A stretch of DNA of 64,000 nt from Salmonella bongori NCTC 12419. GTDB taxonomy: Bacteria > Pseudomonadota > Gammaproteobacteria > Enterobacterales > Enterobacteriaceae. Each line of letters begins with the position of its first letter. The stretch's first letter is position 1. The stretch spans positions 4,092,001 through 4,156,000 of the forward strand of contig NC_015761.1 in the NCBI RefSeq assembly GCF_000252995.1, in the 5' to 3' direction. Position numbers and translations under genes: made by a program. Shown here one piece after another: positions 30,301-37,207 of this stretch. Under the pieces are notes generated by a model, which was given only the letters and a program-made list of their open reading frames with translations, had not been told where the DNA came from and made no database searches.

Positions 30301-33300
30301 GGAAACGAAATTACCCTTTACCATTGATACCACGACAAGTGTCACTGTAAGAATGGAGCCTGCATCTGATACCGGAAGCTCTAATAGTGATAATCTGACT
30401 AATAAGCAAAACCCCAAATTCGAAGGCACTGCGGAGCCAAATGCGAAACTGGAGATTACCATTGTTGACGATGCGTCTAATGTGGTTCTAAAACAAACGG
30501 TTACAGTTGGCCCTGATGGCAACTGGAGTATTACACCGTCTCTACTGGCGGATGGTACATATACGATTAACGTTACGGCGACAGATGTGGCGGGAAATAC
30601 TGCGCAAACGCAGGAAAAATTCACTATCGATACCGTCACGACCGATCCGACCATTCGTCTTTCAGATCCGTCCGTCGATGATCAGCATGAAGCGACCAGC
30701 TTGCGTCCTGAGTTTAAAGGTATCGCTGAAGCGTTTTCGACGATTATGATTAAGTGGGATGGCAAAGTTGTTGGCTCAGCGAACGCAAATGCGAATGGCG
30801 ACTGGAGCTGGACACCGCCGTCGGTATTAGCCCCTGGCTCCTATGTGGTGAGTATTGTTGCCAAAGATAAAGCGGGTAATGAATCCTCGCAGGTCGACTT
30901 TGCTGTTGTCATCCCCGTTATTGACGTAACACCTCCAACGATAAAGCTCAGTGATGAAAGTGATACCGGGCCTTTAGGAGACTTTACGACCAGTAATAAA
31001 ACGCCGACTCTGATAGGGAACACATTACCTAATACGATTGTGAGTATTTATGTTGATGGTCTGAAGGTCGGCGAGGCGACAGCGGATACTGCCGGTCGAT
31101 ATACCTTCCAGCTGCCGGAAATGAATGACGGCCAGTATGTCGTTCAGGTCGGTATCATCAATCCTCGCGATCATAGCGAACTGCGTTCCACGGCCGTTGA
31201 TGTCACCATTGATACTCAGGTTGCTGAACTGGTATGGAATGTATCCGGCATGCATGAGGGCGGATACATTAACACGGTGACGCCAGAGATTGGCGGCACC
31301 AGTGAGCCAAACAGTAAGGTTATTATCCTTGTGAATGGCGTTGAAAAAGCGATTGCTTATACCACAGGAACAGGTCACTGGGGGGTTGTATTACCCGCTT
31401 TGGGTAATGACGGTAATTATGTATTAACCTTTAGGGTTGAAGATGTTGCCGGAAATACTAAAGAGTTTGGCCCGCAGCACATCATACTGGATACGGTCAT
31501 TGCTCCGATGACAGTGGAATTACGTGAAATAGATGACAGTGGCAAAATTGGCGACTGGATCACCAAAAAATCTCATGTCACTCTTGAGGGTACTGCCGAA
31601 GCAGGAAGTACATTAACCATCCGCAATCCGCAGGGCGTGGTTATTGCTACCCTGGTGGTAGGAAATGATGGTCGATGGAGCGCGGAAGTCGATCTGCGTG
31701 AAGGTAGCAACGCCTTTGTCGTTATATCGGAAGATAAAGCAGGTAACAGCCAACAAAAAGAAATCCTGATCGAACATGATACACAGATTGAAATCAGCGA
31801 TATTTCATTAAGCCGGGATACGAACAGCGGTGATAAATATGATCTGATTACCAATAATAAGTCTCCGGTGCTGGTTGCTATGACCGACCCCGGCGCAACG
31901 GTACAGGTTTATATTAATGGCGTGTTACAAGGCACGGTTGAGGCAAACTCATCAGGTAATATTAGCTATACCATGCCGGCAAATAGTGCTGACGGCGAGT
32001 ATCAGGTGCAATTTGTTGCTACAGATATCGCTGGCAACCGGGTTGAATCTGCGGTTACAACCGTGACAATTGATTCTCAAATCGCAGTCTTTGACATTGA
32101 TGAAAATACATTACCAGCTATCTCTAATAACCGGGCGCTGTCAGTCTCCGGCGTAGGGGAGGCTGGTTCACAGGTCAGCATTTTTGTCGATGGTAAATTA
32201 GTCAACGTTGTTATGGTGGAGGCTGATGGCTCGTGGAGTGCGCCAATACTGCTACAAGATGACGGTACGTTTAATATTCATTTCAGCATTACTGACGTTG
32301 CCGGAAACACTGAAGTCAGTAAGAATTATAGCGTGGATGTCGATTCATCAACTGCCTTCCCAACGCTCAACCTTGATGAGTTGAGCAACTCAGGTTCACA
32401 TGACGATCTGATCACTAATCATAACAAGCCAGTGTTAACTGGTACCGCAGAAGCGGGAGCAACAATCCATATTTATGTGGATGAAAAGATTGTGGCAAAT
32501 GTTGTTGTGCTTGAGGATGGAACCTGGTCCTATCAGTTTGATAATGCCTTAAAAGACGGGGAATATTCTATTCGCGTGGTTGCCGAGGACCTTGCGGGTA
32601 ATACGGCAGAATCGCCTCGCTTAATCGTTACGATAGATACCAGCACATACATTGATCCGCCTGCACTGGCTCCCGGGTCTGATAATGGCATGTTCATTAA
32701 CGACGGTATCACAAGTCAAACCCGGCCTAAGTTTAGTATCAACGGTGAGTTTAATCAGAGTGTCCAAATCTACATTGATGGGAAGCTCGTCGATACGGTA
32801 ACCGTGACGGACAGAAACCAGGTTTATCAACCTGCGATTCCTTTGGGTGATGGTACCCATAGTATTCATTACGTTATCACTGATAAAGCGGGCAACACAG
32901 CCACATCGAAACCCCTAAGCTTTACGGTAGATACTACTAATACAACGCCTGTCCTGATTGATTCTATCGATGGCCAAACGTTAGCCGAAATGACCGCCAG
33001 TGATGGGAAGATATATATAACAGATACAACACATAACCTGATGTTTAGTGGGAGTGCTGAGCCCGATAGTTTAATAGAGTTAACTATTAATGGACTAGAT
33101 GTAGGGAAGATTTGGGTTGACAATACAGGAAAATGGCAGATGCCTGTCAATCCCGTTTATCTCTCGCAAGGTCTTCTGGATATAAATGTCAAATCTACGG
33201 ACCGTGGCGGTAACGTAAATCAGGAAAACTATTCCATTTGGGTTGATACGATGATCCAGGAGTTTACCAGCGAGCTTGATGACAATAAGTCGTTGTCGAA

Positions 33301-34978
33301 AACGGACTGGTGGAGTAATAGCGCTCTTATTACCATGAGAGGTATGGGTGAAATTGGCGCTACGGTATCATTAATAGTGGCAGGGGTCACGCTGGCAACC
33401 GCTGTCGTTGCAGCTAATGGGCAGTGGGAATTATCGACCGATAAGCTTCCGGAAGGGAAATACGATATCACTTTGAGTATTGAGGATAACGCAGGCAACC
33501 GTAAGGAAGAGGTACATGAAATATTTATTGATCGAACGCCGCCGAGTGCGCCTGTCGTAACGTATTCAGACATAGTTAACGATCTGATTATTATGCAGGG
33601 AACGGCGGAAGCCAAATCACAGCTAATAATAACCGATAGCGAGGGAAATACTTATACGCTCACGGTTCCTGATAATGGTAACTGGAGTACGGCAATACCG
33701 TACCCATCGGAAGGGAAGTTCACCATTACGAGCGTGGATGCGATGGGTAACAAGAGCGATGTACTTTCTCTCGATATAATGAAAGACGTGCCTGTTATTT
33801 CATTAGCGGTAGACTCGGATGGTAATATAGTAGGCGATAATATTACGCAAGATAATCAACCCACCTTTATTATCGGGAACCTGGAAAGCGATGTGGTCAC
33901 TGTTCAGGTCGATATCAATGGGACCTTATATAATGCTGAACAACGCGCTGATGGCGTTTGGTTCTTTACGCCAGGTACCGCGCTAGCCGACGGTTCCTAT
34001 ACCATATCGGTCATTGCGAGTGACGCCGCAGGTAATAAGAAAAACTCATTACCGATTACCGTCACGATCGACAGTACGCTGACGGTGCCGGAGATTGCGC
34101 TGGCGGCAGGTGAAGACAATGGCGCTTCAGACAGCGATAACGTGACGAATCATACCCAGCCTAAGTTCACGTTGCAGCATATTGATGCTGATGTGACCGG
34201 GGTGACCATAAATGTGGCGCATAGTGGAGGGACAGACACCTACCAGGCAACGCAGAGTGCGGATGGCTGGACCTTCACGCCGCCGGTCGCATGGAATGAT
34301 GGCACATACACATTGAGCGTAACGGTGGTAGATGATGCCGGGAATAAAAAGCATTCTGCCTCGCTGACGGTAACGGTTGATTCAACGGTAACAGTAGCGA
34401 CGAATGCGTTAAGCGGCCATAGTGATACCGACACACTAACGGACGTTATACAATCTGAGCCCGAAACGAAGAATGCTGAAAGTGATACACATGCTCGTAC
34501 CGGGATGCCTGCGGCTGAAGAAAGCACAGCAGCGGAGGAGGCATATAACATTACATTGTTAAATGCTGACGCCGGAGATGAAACAGAACGTTCGATTAGC
34601 CAGACACCTTCTTTTGAAATCTCTGTGCCAGAAAATATTGTTAACGTGAGTGTCATGTTCGAAGGAGAAGAATTTACTCTGCCGATAATTAACCACAAAG
34701 CAATATTCGAAGTTCCATTATCTTTAGAAGATGGTGAATATACTATGGATGTGAAATTCCTTGATAAGGACGATGATTACCTCATCAAGGAGAAAACATT
34801 CTCCGTTGATCAGTCTTCTGCTGATATTGTGAATGCAATGAACGCAAGAGGAAAAACGGAAGATGATATTAATGATTCCCCTTCAGCGAGTTCTGTAGGG
34901 CATAATAATGGTGCAATTGAGGCTTTCACCGTTAATGAAGTTACGCTCCCTGTAGATAATCAAGAAGAATACGCATAA
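18308..34978 (+). CDS. siiE: SiiE, giant non-fimbrial adhesin, type I secretion substrate (SPI-4)
   Basis: A single intact 5556-residue reading frame. SiiE is known to bind glycans on apical epithelial membranes and to allow SPI-1 invasion of polarised cells. From the N-terminus come a beta-rich region (about 1-110), a Lys/Glu/Ala coiled coil (about 112-165, KKQLDEAENAKKEADKAKED), a linker, then some fifty tandem bacterial Ig-like domains of about 90-100 residues (53 are described for the family). These carry recurring D-D-S/T-G calcium-site motifs and D-x-AGN strands. Near the C-terminus an acidic insert (about 5365-5415) precedes the last domain, and the extreme C-terminus should carry the secretion signal. 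It lacks a Sec signal peptide. AGGTGA lies before the ATG. In some host-adapted serovars siiE is broken; here it is open end to end. Confidence 0.96.
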   Translation: MGNKNVQKFFADQNSVIDLSSLGNAKGAKVSLSGPDMNITTSRGTVIIVNGALYSSIKGNNLAVKFKDKTITGSKILGSVDLKDIQLERIDSSLVDTAQVEKKGNGKQRNKKEDEELKKQLDEAENAKKEADKAKEDAEKAKDAAEKALNEAFEVQNASKQIEEMLQNFLADNVAKDNLAQQSDAAQQNTQTKAAQALKQDDAEKVTPQPVNKNTGTGKSNSSKNEENQFEAEPVKEKLKVTLTLAGESNSGSKDDSITNFTKPQFVGSTAPNATVIIKMNGISVGQAVADGLGNFTFTVSEELTDGTYNLEAEAATADASGSTKLVFTIDSVTDKPTFELAPESSIPGHKGLTPTLTPSIVGTAEENAKVDIYVGNKLVASVDVDNDGKWSYEFKDNELTEGENSIKVVAVDKAGNKNETADSIITDTIPPEKPTLELDDSSDSGVKDDGITNSTLPTFIGVAEPGSTVSLYLGLKHLGDVIVAKDGSWSYTLTTPLKDGEYNLTATATDIAGHTSETTTLPFTIDTRISYFSAAIDAADDSGIVGDNVTNNVRPTFTGKTEPNAVISVRNIDTGEEISFKANDQGEWKFDFASDSVEGINNLIFTVEDVAGNKKDFSFSYIIDTVAPVVPTISLDDFVVLPNGIILSGNDLPTLVGTAEPKSTILLMRDGKLYDSIEVDSNGTWNYQFDKKLLQGAYDIEIVSQDAAGNKSPSVKYSFTIQTDVVLPKAELEDSDDSGVKGDWITNQYNALTLLGTADKFATVNILIDGKTIGVTTADADGNWTFDISRNLSDNVYKITVEAIDPLGRTASVDYQLTIDSFTPIPTVMLHDSADSGVIGDMITKINTPLFTGIAEANAKVSIYIDGVLSGEAIAGDDGVWNFQSTTILPDGSHNVTVKVEDVAGNIASSSAYNFQIITQTQKPTIELVNDTGIDNTDHIINEKSPALTGTAAPYSTVKLYIDGVLFAEVKTNKDGVWGYTLKLDQGLIDGDYKITATVEDVAGNVAHSDPFSISVDTTISVPVISLSPDSDSGISNDNLTNVVKPTLHLKDIDPDVASVQVWDAVSNKQIGVATQQPDGTWAYTFTSDLTEGKHQVYVKVEDIAGNKASSAVFDFTIDNTISTPVISLLPRDDTGLKGDDLTNINKPVFVINGVDVDAHRVIVQVLHNGVTQNIELSHSNGNWIFTPGDAWADGSYTLTVEVKDKAGNISHSAPLTVTVDTHIAINNVELVNDNGVKGDNMTNDAHPQFRVTVPTDVKEVSLSIDGGVTWVKATQSATPGVWNYTWPTTVPDGDYTLAVKATDNAGNTVTETLPFTIDTTLSTPVIVLDDMDDTGDKGDNMTNRTQPTFTLQHIDEDAVSVKVSVEHGGVSTTFYATKGAGGWTFTPTGAWTDGDYTLSVSVEDAAGNTSQSAPLTVTVDTQIAIDRIEMLNDRGIPNDNLTNEVRPHFQVKVPTDVNQVRLSIDDGNTWVTAVLKSTGAWEYIWPDDMADGSYTLTVEATDVAGNKTTQTLDFTIDTTLSEPTITLDDTDDSGTKGDNITHVKTPGFTLRNIDTDARRVVVEVMHNGSKQEIPLTQSGGKWHFTPTSNWMDGDYILTVKVEDRAGNVKESAPLTVTVDTQIAINSVELVNDTSNPNDNLTKDVRPHFQVKVPTDVNEVRLSIDGGKTWVKATQSATPGVWDYTWLSDVGEGKHTLIVEATDAAGNKATERLDFTIDTTLSEPTITLDSLDDSAAGDNITNVKTPGFTLGNIDADVASVSVTVTHNGKSQQVDLIQTGGQWRFTPGTAWVDGDYTLTVKVEDKAGNINYSAPLTVTIDTQTAIDRIELMNDTSLAGSNLTNELRPQFHIAVPKDVNSVQLSIDGGANWVNATLTAGGVWEYVWPTDLVEGTYTLTVKATDIAGNTATDTLNFTIDNTLSIPTIALDAMDDTGTGNDNTTNVKTPGFIIGGVDADVIQVIVQIAHDGGSEEVELTQSGGQWRFTPGAAWTDGDYTLTVIVKDEAGNISHSAPLTVTIDTQIAIDNIELINDSGIPDDNLTNDVRPHFQVKVPTDVNEVRLSIDGGTTWVKATQSATKGVWDYTWLRDVSEGTHTLTVEATDAAGNKTTQTLDFTIDTKLSEPTITLDDTDDSETKGDNLTNVNRPTFLLGNIDADARYVTVEVQHGSTKEVLTATKGTNGVWSVIPTGTWADGSYTLTVRVEDNAENVKYSAPLTVTVDTHVAINNVELVNDNGVKGDNMTNDAHPQFRVTVPVDVKEVSLSIDGGTTWVKATQSTTQGVWSYTWPDIVPDGDYTLEVKATDNAGNTVTKKLDFTIDTTLSTPVIVLDDVDDTGDKGDNITNHTQPTFTLQHIDKDAVSVKISVEHGGVSTTFDATKGAGGWTFTPTGAWADGDYTLTVSVEDVAGNTSQSASLTVTVDTQISINNIELINDSGITNDNLTNDVRPHFQVKVPTDVNEVRLSIDGGTTWVKATQSATKGVWDYTWLSDVSEGKHTLTVEATDAAGNKTTQTLDFTIDTTLSEPTITLDDTNDSGTKGDNLTNVNKPTFLLGNIDADARYVTVEVQHGSTKEVLTATKGTNGVWSVIPTGTWADGSYTLTVRVEDNAENVKYSAPLTVTVDTHISIDNIELVNDNGTPGDNLTNEVRPQFRVTVPGDVNEVRLSIDGGKTWVPAMQVKAGIWDYTWPEDVTDGLHTLVVEAVDAAGNKTTQTLEFTIDTQLSTPTITMDGRDDTGITGDHITSVKTPAFTIGNIDADAKSVVLRITQGSNSQEVKLTQVGGQWRFTPDADWADGSYTLTVEVKDNAGNIRQSTPLVVTVDTQTSITDITLVNDNGEPDDNLTNSTRPQFEIKVPVDVNSVQLSIDGGTNWVNAVQGIKGVWGYTWPTEIGDGKHILTVMVKDTAGNTATQTLEFTIDTKLSTPTIALDGMDDTGTPGDGMTKKTQPTFVLQNIDSDVVKVTVSVTHNGTTSTFAATQGAGGWYFTPLTPWGDGNYTLTVTAEDRAGNTRPSTPLTVTVDTQVAINHIELVNDSGAPDINLTKHVRPQFQISVPEDVNEVRLSIDGGTTWVAAIKSSTAGIWDYTWPTDVPEGEHVLTVEATDAAGNTIRQTLTFTIDITLSTPTIELAPDQDTGQSKNDNLTSVTQPVFVLGHIDKDVRHVELSIEHNGTFKTVVLTESADGWRYRPDSALEDGSYKLTVTVTDAAGNQQTSAPLTVTIDGTLTTPTIELAPGEDSSTVGDRLTNHDRPVFDIHQIDSDVTRVMVKVTYNGKTHEEAAVFSNGQWRFTPSASWADGSYQLAVVVEDRAGNVKESAPLEVRIDTTTTVNNIVLLNDTGVQNDQLTNVAKPSFRIEVPADVVQVRVTLDGGTSWSPIRKNADGQWIFESTNTLVDGTYTLRVEATDEAGNIANKDLVFNIDTTIQVPTIALEAGQDTGANTSDNITNISRPTFAIGNVDPDVIKVVVTIDGHNYNATKVGSGWAFTPGNAIPDGAYNITVTVEDKAGNIATSKPLPVVIDTTAEIKSVTLVTDSGDSTVDNITNINKPQFSIVTADDIVQVRVKVDNAANWIELTKGGDGRWIFNTSSALPDGQHSLVVDVVDIAGNVAQETLQFTVDTTLRVPTIVLDPGHDTGDDTNDNLTRINKPVFIIGDVDNDVSHIVVRIDGRDYTIENTGGKLTFTPDKPLSDGQHTISVTVTDIAGNTKTSAELQIEIDTQVQIDNVTLTTDSGINDHDNVTNAKRPSFEIETPADVTIVQVSFDGVNWTPISKNAAGQWEFTAGSELSDGHYTLHVQATDRAGNTANSTLDFTVDTQINGLSVVMLDDAGKDTADGITNITSPRFEISAGEPLQSVTVILNGKSSTLTQGAGNKWLFTPDTPLVDGTYKIEIVAEDIAGNKVNKEVSFTIDTIISDPSINLLDADDSGESSVDNITNVTKPRFVIGNVPADIDTVIIRINGISYPVTANGNNLWEFQVPVALKDGVYEAAVVFKDIAGNTSETKLPFTIDTTTSVTVRMEPASDTGSSNSDNLTNKQNPKFEGTAEPNAKLEITIVDDASNVVLKQTVTVGPDGNWSITPSLLADGTYTINVTATDVAGNTAQTQEKFTIDTVTTDPTIRLSDPSVDDQHEATSLRPEFKGIAEAFSTIMIKWDGKVVGSANANANGDWSWTPPSVLAPGSYVVSIVAKDKAGNESSQVDFAVVIPVIDVTPPTIKLSDESDTGPLGDFTTSNKTPTLIGNTLPNTIVSIYVDGLKVGEATADTAGRYTFQLPEMNDGQYVVQVGIINPRDHSELRSTAVDVTIDTQVAELVWNVSGMHEGGYINTVTPEIGGTSEPNSKVIILVNGVEKAIAYTTGTGHWGVVLPALGNDGNYVLTFRVEDVAGNTKEFGPQHIILDTVIAPMTVELREIDDSGKIGDWITKKSHVTLEGTAEAGSTLTIRNPQGVVIATLVVGNDGRWSAEVDLREGSNAFVVISEDKAGNSQQKEILIEHDTQIEISDISLSRDTNSGDKYDLITNNKSPVLVAMTDPGATVQVYINGVLQGTVEANSSGNISYTMPANSADGEYQVQFVATDIAGNRVESAVTTVTIDSQIAVFDIDENTLPAISNNRALSVSGVGEAGSQVSIFVDGKLVNVVMVEADGSWSAPILLQDDGTFNIHFSITDVAGNTEVSKNYSVDVDSSTAFPTLNLDELSNSGSHDDLITNHNKPVLTGTAEAGATIHIYVDEKIVANVVVLEDGTWSYQFDNALKDGEYSIRVVAEDLAGNTAESPRLIVTIDTSTYIDPPALAPGSDNGMFINDGITSQTRPKFSINGEFNQSVQIYIDGKLVDTVTVTDRNQVYQPAIPLGDGTHSIHYVITDKAGNTATSKPLSFTVDTTNTTPVLIDSIDGQTLAEMTASDGKIYITDTTHNLMFSGSAEPDSLIELTINGLDVGKIWVDNTGKWQMPVNPVYLSQGLLDINVKSTDRGGNVNQENYSIWVDTMIQEFTSELDDNKSLSKTDWWSNSALITMRGMGEIGATVSLIVAGVTLATAVVAANGQWELSTDKLPEGKYDITLSIEDNAGNRKEEVHEIFIDRTPPSAPVVTYSDIVNDLIIMQGTAEAKSQLIITDSEGNTYTLTVPDNGNWSTAIPYPSEGKFTITSVDAMGNKSDVLSLDIMKDVPVISLAVDSDGNIVGDNITQDNQPTFIIGNLESDVVTVQVDINGTLYNAEQRADGVWFFTPGTALADGSYTISVIASDAAGNKKNSLPITVTIDSTLTVPEIALAAGEDNGASDSDNVTNHTQPKFTLQHIDADVTGVTINVAHSGGTDTYQATQSADGWTFTPPVAWNDGTYTLSVTVVDDAGNKKHSASLTVTVDSTVTVATNALSGHSDTDTLTDVIQSEPETKNAESDTHARTGMPAAEESTAAEEAYNITLLNADAGDETERSISQTPSFEISVPENIVNVSVMFEGEEFTLPIINHKAIFEVPLSLEDGEYTMDVKFLDKDDDYLIKEKTFSVDQSSADIVNAMNARGKTEDDINDSPSASSVGHNNGAIEAFTVNEVTLPVDNQEEYA
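21970..22500 (+). repeat. siiE internal repeat B, copy 1
   Basis: About 530 bases encoding one and a half Ig domains (INNVELVNDNGVKGDNMTND onward). They recur 2994 bases downstream at 24964-25494 with only scattered differences, many of them synonymous. The offset is 998 codons, so the reading frame is kept. Confidence 0.85.
24386..24972 (+). repeat. siiE internal repeat A, copy 1
   Basis: About 590 bases encoding VRPHFQVKVPTDVNEVRLSI through VKYSAPLTVTVDTH. They are almost identical at DNA level to 25589-26175, 1203 bases (401 codons) downstream. A more diverged third version of the first half lies near 23221-23460. Confidence 0.88.
24964..25494 (+). repeat. siiE internal repeat B, copy 2
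   Basis: Second copy of the block at 21970-22500. The match breaks down shortly after the GADGDYTL-coding segment, where the two domains diverge. Confidence 0.85.
25589..26175 (+). repeat. siiE internal repeat A, copy 2
   Basis: Second copy of repeat A. I see only about a dozen or so base differences along the block, for example GAGAGATGTG versus GAGTGATGTG. Confidence 0.88.
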
Positions 34979-34987
34979 TCACTGAGG

Positions 34988-35009
34988 CCCCTCACCTTCG
35001 GGTGAGGGG
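34988..35009 (+). promoter_or_regulatory. siiE-siiF intergenic hairpin covering the siiF ribosome-binding site
   Basis: CCCCTCACC-TTCG-GGTGAGGGG is a perfect 9-bp GC-rich stem with a stable UUCG tetraloop. The only plausible Shine-Dalgarno for siiF (GAGGGG) lies inside the 3' arm, 8 bases before the ATG. The bases after the stem (ATTTATTT) are T-rich but not a clean T run. It may therefore act as an attenuator, an mRNA processing or stability barrier, or a translational brake. Confidence 0.75.
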
Positions 35010-35017
35010 ATTTATTT

Positions 35018-37084
35018 ATGGATAAAAACTTAGAACCCTATTATTTAAGCGCAGAAACGGCATTGTCTATAGTTTCTAAAAAATTCAATATAAAGATTGA
35101 TATCAAAGAAGATGATATCAATATCAGATTTAAAAAATACGACAGGAATAATACAGATGACTCTATACAAATGAAGAATTTCTTCCTGTCACTGGGACTT
35201 TCTTTACAGGATATATTATTTAGTAGCGGAGAGGATTTATTAAACGAGCCTATGCCGATTTTACTATTAACACCTGAAATGAAATGGATGGTGTGTGTTA
35301 GCGGCGGGCAAAAAGTAAAACTGGTCAACGCTCGAGGGGAACTCTGTTATGTTGAGATTCCGGACGAATACTTAAAACAATTATCGGCATTTAGTATCAT
35401 GCCGTTAAATAAAGTCGTTGATAGTATAAGAGTACAGAATATTATCAAACACTCTTTATCAATGAATAAGATTTTTTATACTAAATACTTCTTTTCGTCT
35501 CTTTTTATGGCAATTTTTGCGTTAACTATTCCAGTATTTAGTAACTTATTCTATGATAAGCTGGTTCCAAGTGCTTCGGTCTCATCGTTGTTAGGTGTCA
35601 CGATACTTGTCGCCGTGTTTATTGTTTTTGAATTTATCCTGCGAACCTCCAAAGATATTTATCAATCCATAACAGCAAGGCAGGATGATGTCGATATAGA
35701 TATCGCATTTCTTGAGGCGGTTCTTTATAGTAAAAAGAAAAATGGCAGATCCATGTCATCGGCATTCGTGCTGTGGAATGAGTTTCAGAAAATAAAGCCC
35801 GTTTTATTAAATTCGATCTTTCAACGGATAGCAGATATCCCAATATTTATTATATTTCTTATTGTTATCTATATAAATTTAGGTCTGGTGGTTATTGTTC
35901 CTGTAACTATGTTAATAATATCCATTGTTATTTCCATCGTTAACCATCATTATACCAATGAGTTGATGAATAAACAAAAAGAAGGGCAAAAAAACAGAAA
36001 TATTTTTATTTCGGAGGTCTTTTTATCTATTAAAATGATCCATACCTTAAATAATCAGGGATTACTCTTCGATTGGGTTAACACATCAAATGAACAATCA
36101 TACCTTAACCTGAAGATAAGGAAATTAAATCTTATCTACCAATCTATACTGGGCAGTATGTCATCTATTACCCAAATAACCATTATGGTAATAGCATTTT
36201 TTATGGTAATTAAAGGTGATGTGACCACAGGTGCAATTGTTTCATCTGTCATTGTCTCAGGTCGTATTTCTGGCATCATTTCAAATTTTTCTTCTACATT
36301 GATCTCTATCTTATCAGCAGAAAAAACAGGCAAGGATCTGCTTTCTTTTTTTGATGAAGAACAGGCAGAAAAAATGCCAGCGCTACAATCAATATCAAAA
36401 TGTCATGGCGATGTTGCCGTCCGGGGCGTGAGTTATCAGTACGATTCTCAATCTCCGGTGATTATTAACCGTCTCTCTATCGACATACCTGCCGGGCAAC
36501 GTGTCGCTGTGATAGGCGAATGTGGCGCAGGTAAAAGCTCACTATTGGGTATGCTCTCCGGCTATCTTTCGCCAACAGATGGCGCCATCTTATATGATGG
36601 ATATAACTTAGGACATTTATCGCAAAACTTTTTCTCTCAGCATTTAAGTGTGGTGACGACACATGATGTTTTATTCACCGGAACAATTGAAAGCAACTTC
36701 GCGTTGAAACCGCAAAATGACAGGGGGAGGGTGCTTAAAGCGCTTCAGCTGGCGAACTGTGGTTTTATTTTACAGCACCCTATGGGACTGAAATTCCCGG
36801 TGAATTTTATGGCTAAAAACCTGTCATCCGGACAACAGCAGCAGCTATTATTAGCGCGGAGCCTGAGTAGTAATGCCAGCATCTTTCTGTGGGATGAGCC
36901 CACATCAAATCTGGATGAAAATACCGAGAAGCAAATTTTTGATAACTTAGACGAATTTATCCATGGGAAAACCCTGATCATGGTGACGCATCGTCGATAT
37001 CTGATAAAGTATTTTGACCGGGTTCTGGTGATGAAAGGCGGAAAAATAATCCGTGATTGCTCTCCGGATAAACTATTAACGTAA
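35018..37084 (+). CDS. siiF: SiiF, ABC transporter ATPase of the SiiE secretion system (SPI-4)
   Basis: A 688-residue HlyB-type exporter. Residues 1 to about 130 look like a C39 peptidase-like domain without a catalytic Cys near its start, so it would bind rather than cleave substrate. Membrane helices span about 150-420 (FFSSLFMAIFALTIPVFSNL and IPIFIIFLIVIYINLGLVVI). The C-terminal ATPase has Walker A GECGAGKSSLL near residue 499, signature LSSGQQQQLLLARSL near 602, Walker B IFLWDEPTS near 622, and switch His in MVTHRRYL. It energises transport of SiiE through SiiD and SiiC. It is the last gene of the operon and a terminator follows. Confidence 0.94.
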   Translation: MDKNLEPYYLSAETALSIVSKKFNIKIDIKEDDINIRFKKYDRNNTDDSIQMKNFFLSLGLSLQDILFSSGEDLLNEPMPILLLTPEMKWMVCVSGGQKVKLVNARGELCYVEIPDEYLKQLSAFSIMPLNKVVDSIRVQNIIKHSLSMNKIFYTKYFFSSLFMAIFALTIPVFSNLFYDKLVPSASVSSLLGVTILVAVFIVFEFILRTSKDIYQSITARQDDVDIDIAFLEAVLYSKKKNGRSMSSAFVLWNEFQKIKPVLLNSIFQRIADIPIFIIFLIVIYINLGLVVIVPVTMLIISIVISIVNHHYTNELMNKQKEGQKNRNIFISEVFLSIKMIHTLNNQGLLFDWVNTSNEQSYLNLKIRKLNLIYQSILGSMSSITQITIMVIAFFMVIKGDVTTGAIVSSVIVSGRISGIISNFSSTLISILSAEKTGKDLLSFFDEEQAEKMPALQSISKCHGDVAVRGVSYQYDSQSPVIINRLSIDIPAGQRVAVIGECGAGKSSLLGMLSGYLSPTDGAILYDGYNLGHLSQNFFSQHLSVVTTHDVLFTGTIESNFALKPQNDRGRVLKALQLANCGFILQHPMGLKFPVNFMAKNLSSGQQQQLLLARSLSSNASIFLWDEPTSNLDENTEKQIFDNLDEFIHGKTLIMVTHRRYLIKYFDRVLVMKGGKIIRDCSPDKLLT

Positions 37085-37127
37085 AATAAGATAAGCTGTT
37101 GTTATAAGGGTATATCGCTTAATAAGG

Positions 37128-37160
37128 CAGACCAGCGACACAAGCTGGTCTGTTTTTTTT
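37128..37160 (+). terminator. Terminator of the SPI-4 operon
   Basis: A perfect 9-bp stem CAGACCAGC / GCTGGTCTG (37128-37136 with 37144-37152) with a 7-base loop and eight T. It ends sii transcription just inside the right island boundary. Confidence 0.93.
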
Positions 37161-37207
37161 CGTGTTGGGATAACCGGAGGGCGACTGAATCTGGCCACGA
37201 TAGCGCA

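Noticed and set aside
18562..34698. Many antisense open frames across siiE (for example 24752-25792, 346 residues)
   Set aside because: They recur with similar sequence under every repeated Ig domain, which is what shadow frames of a repetitive coding sequence look like. They have no ribosome-binding sites or recognisable domains.
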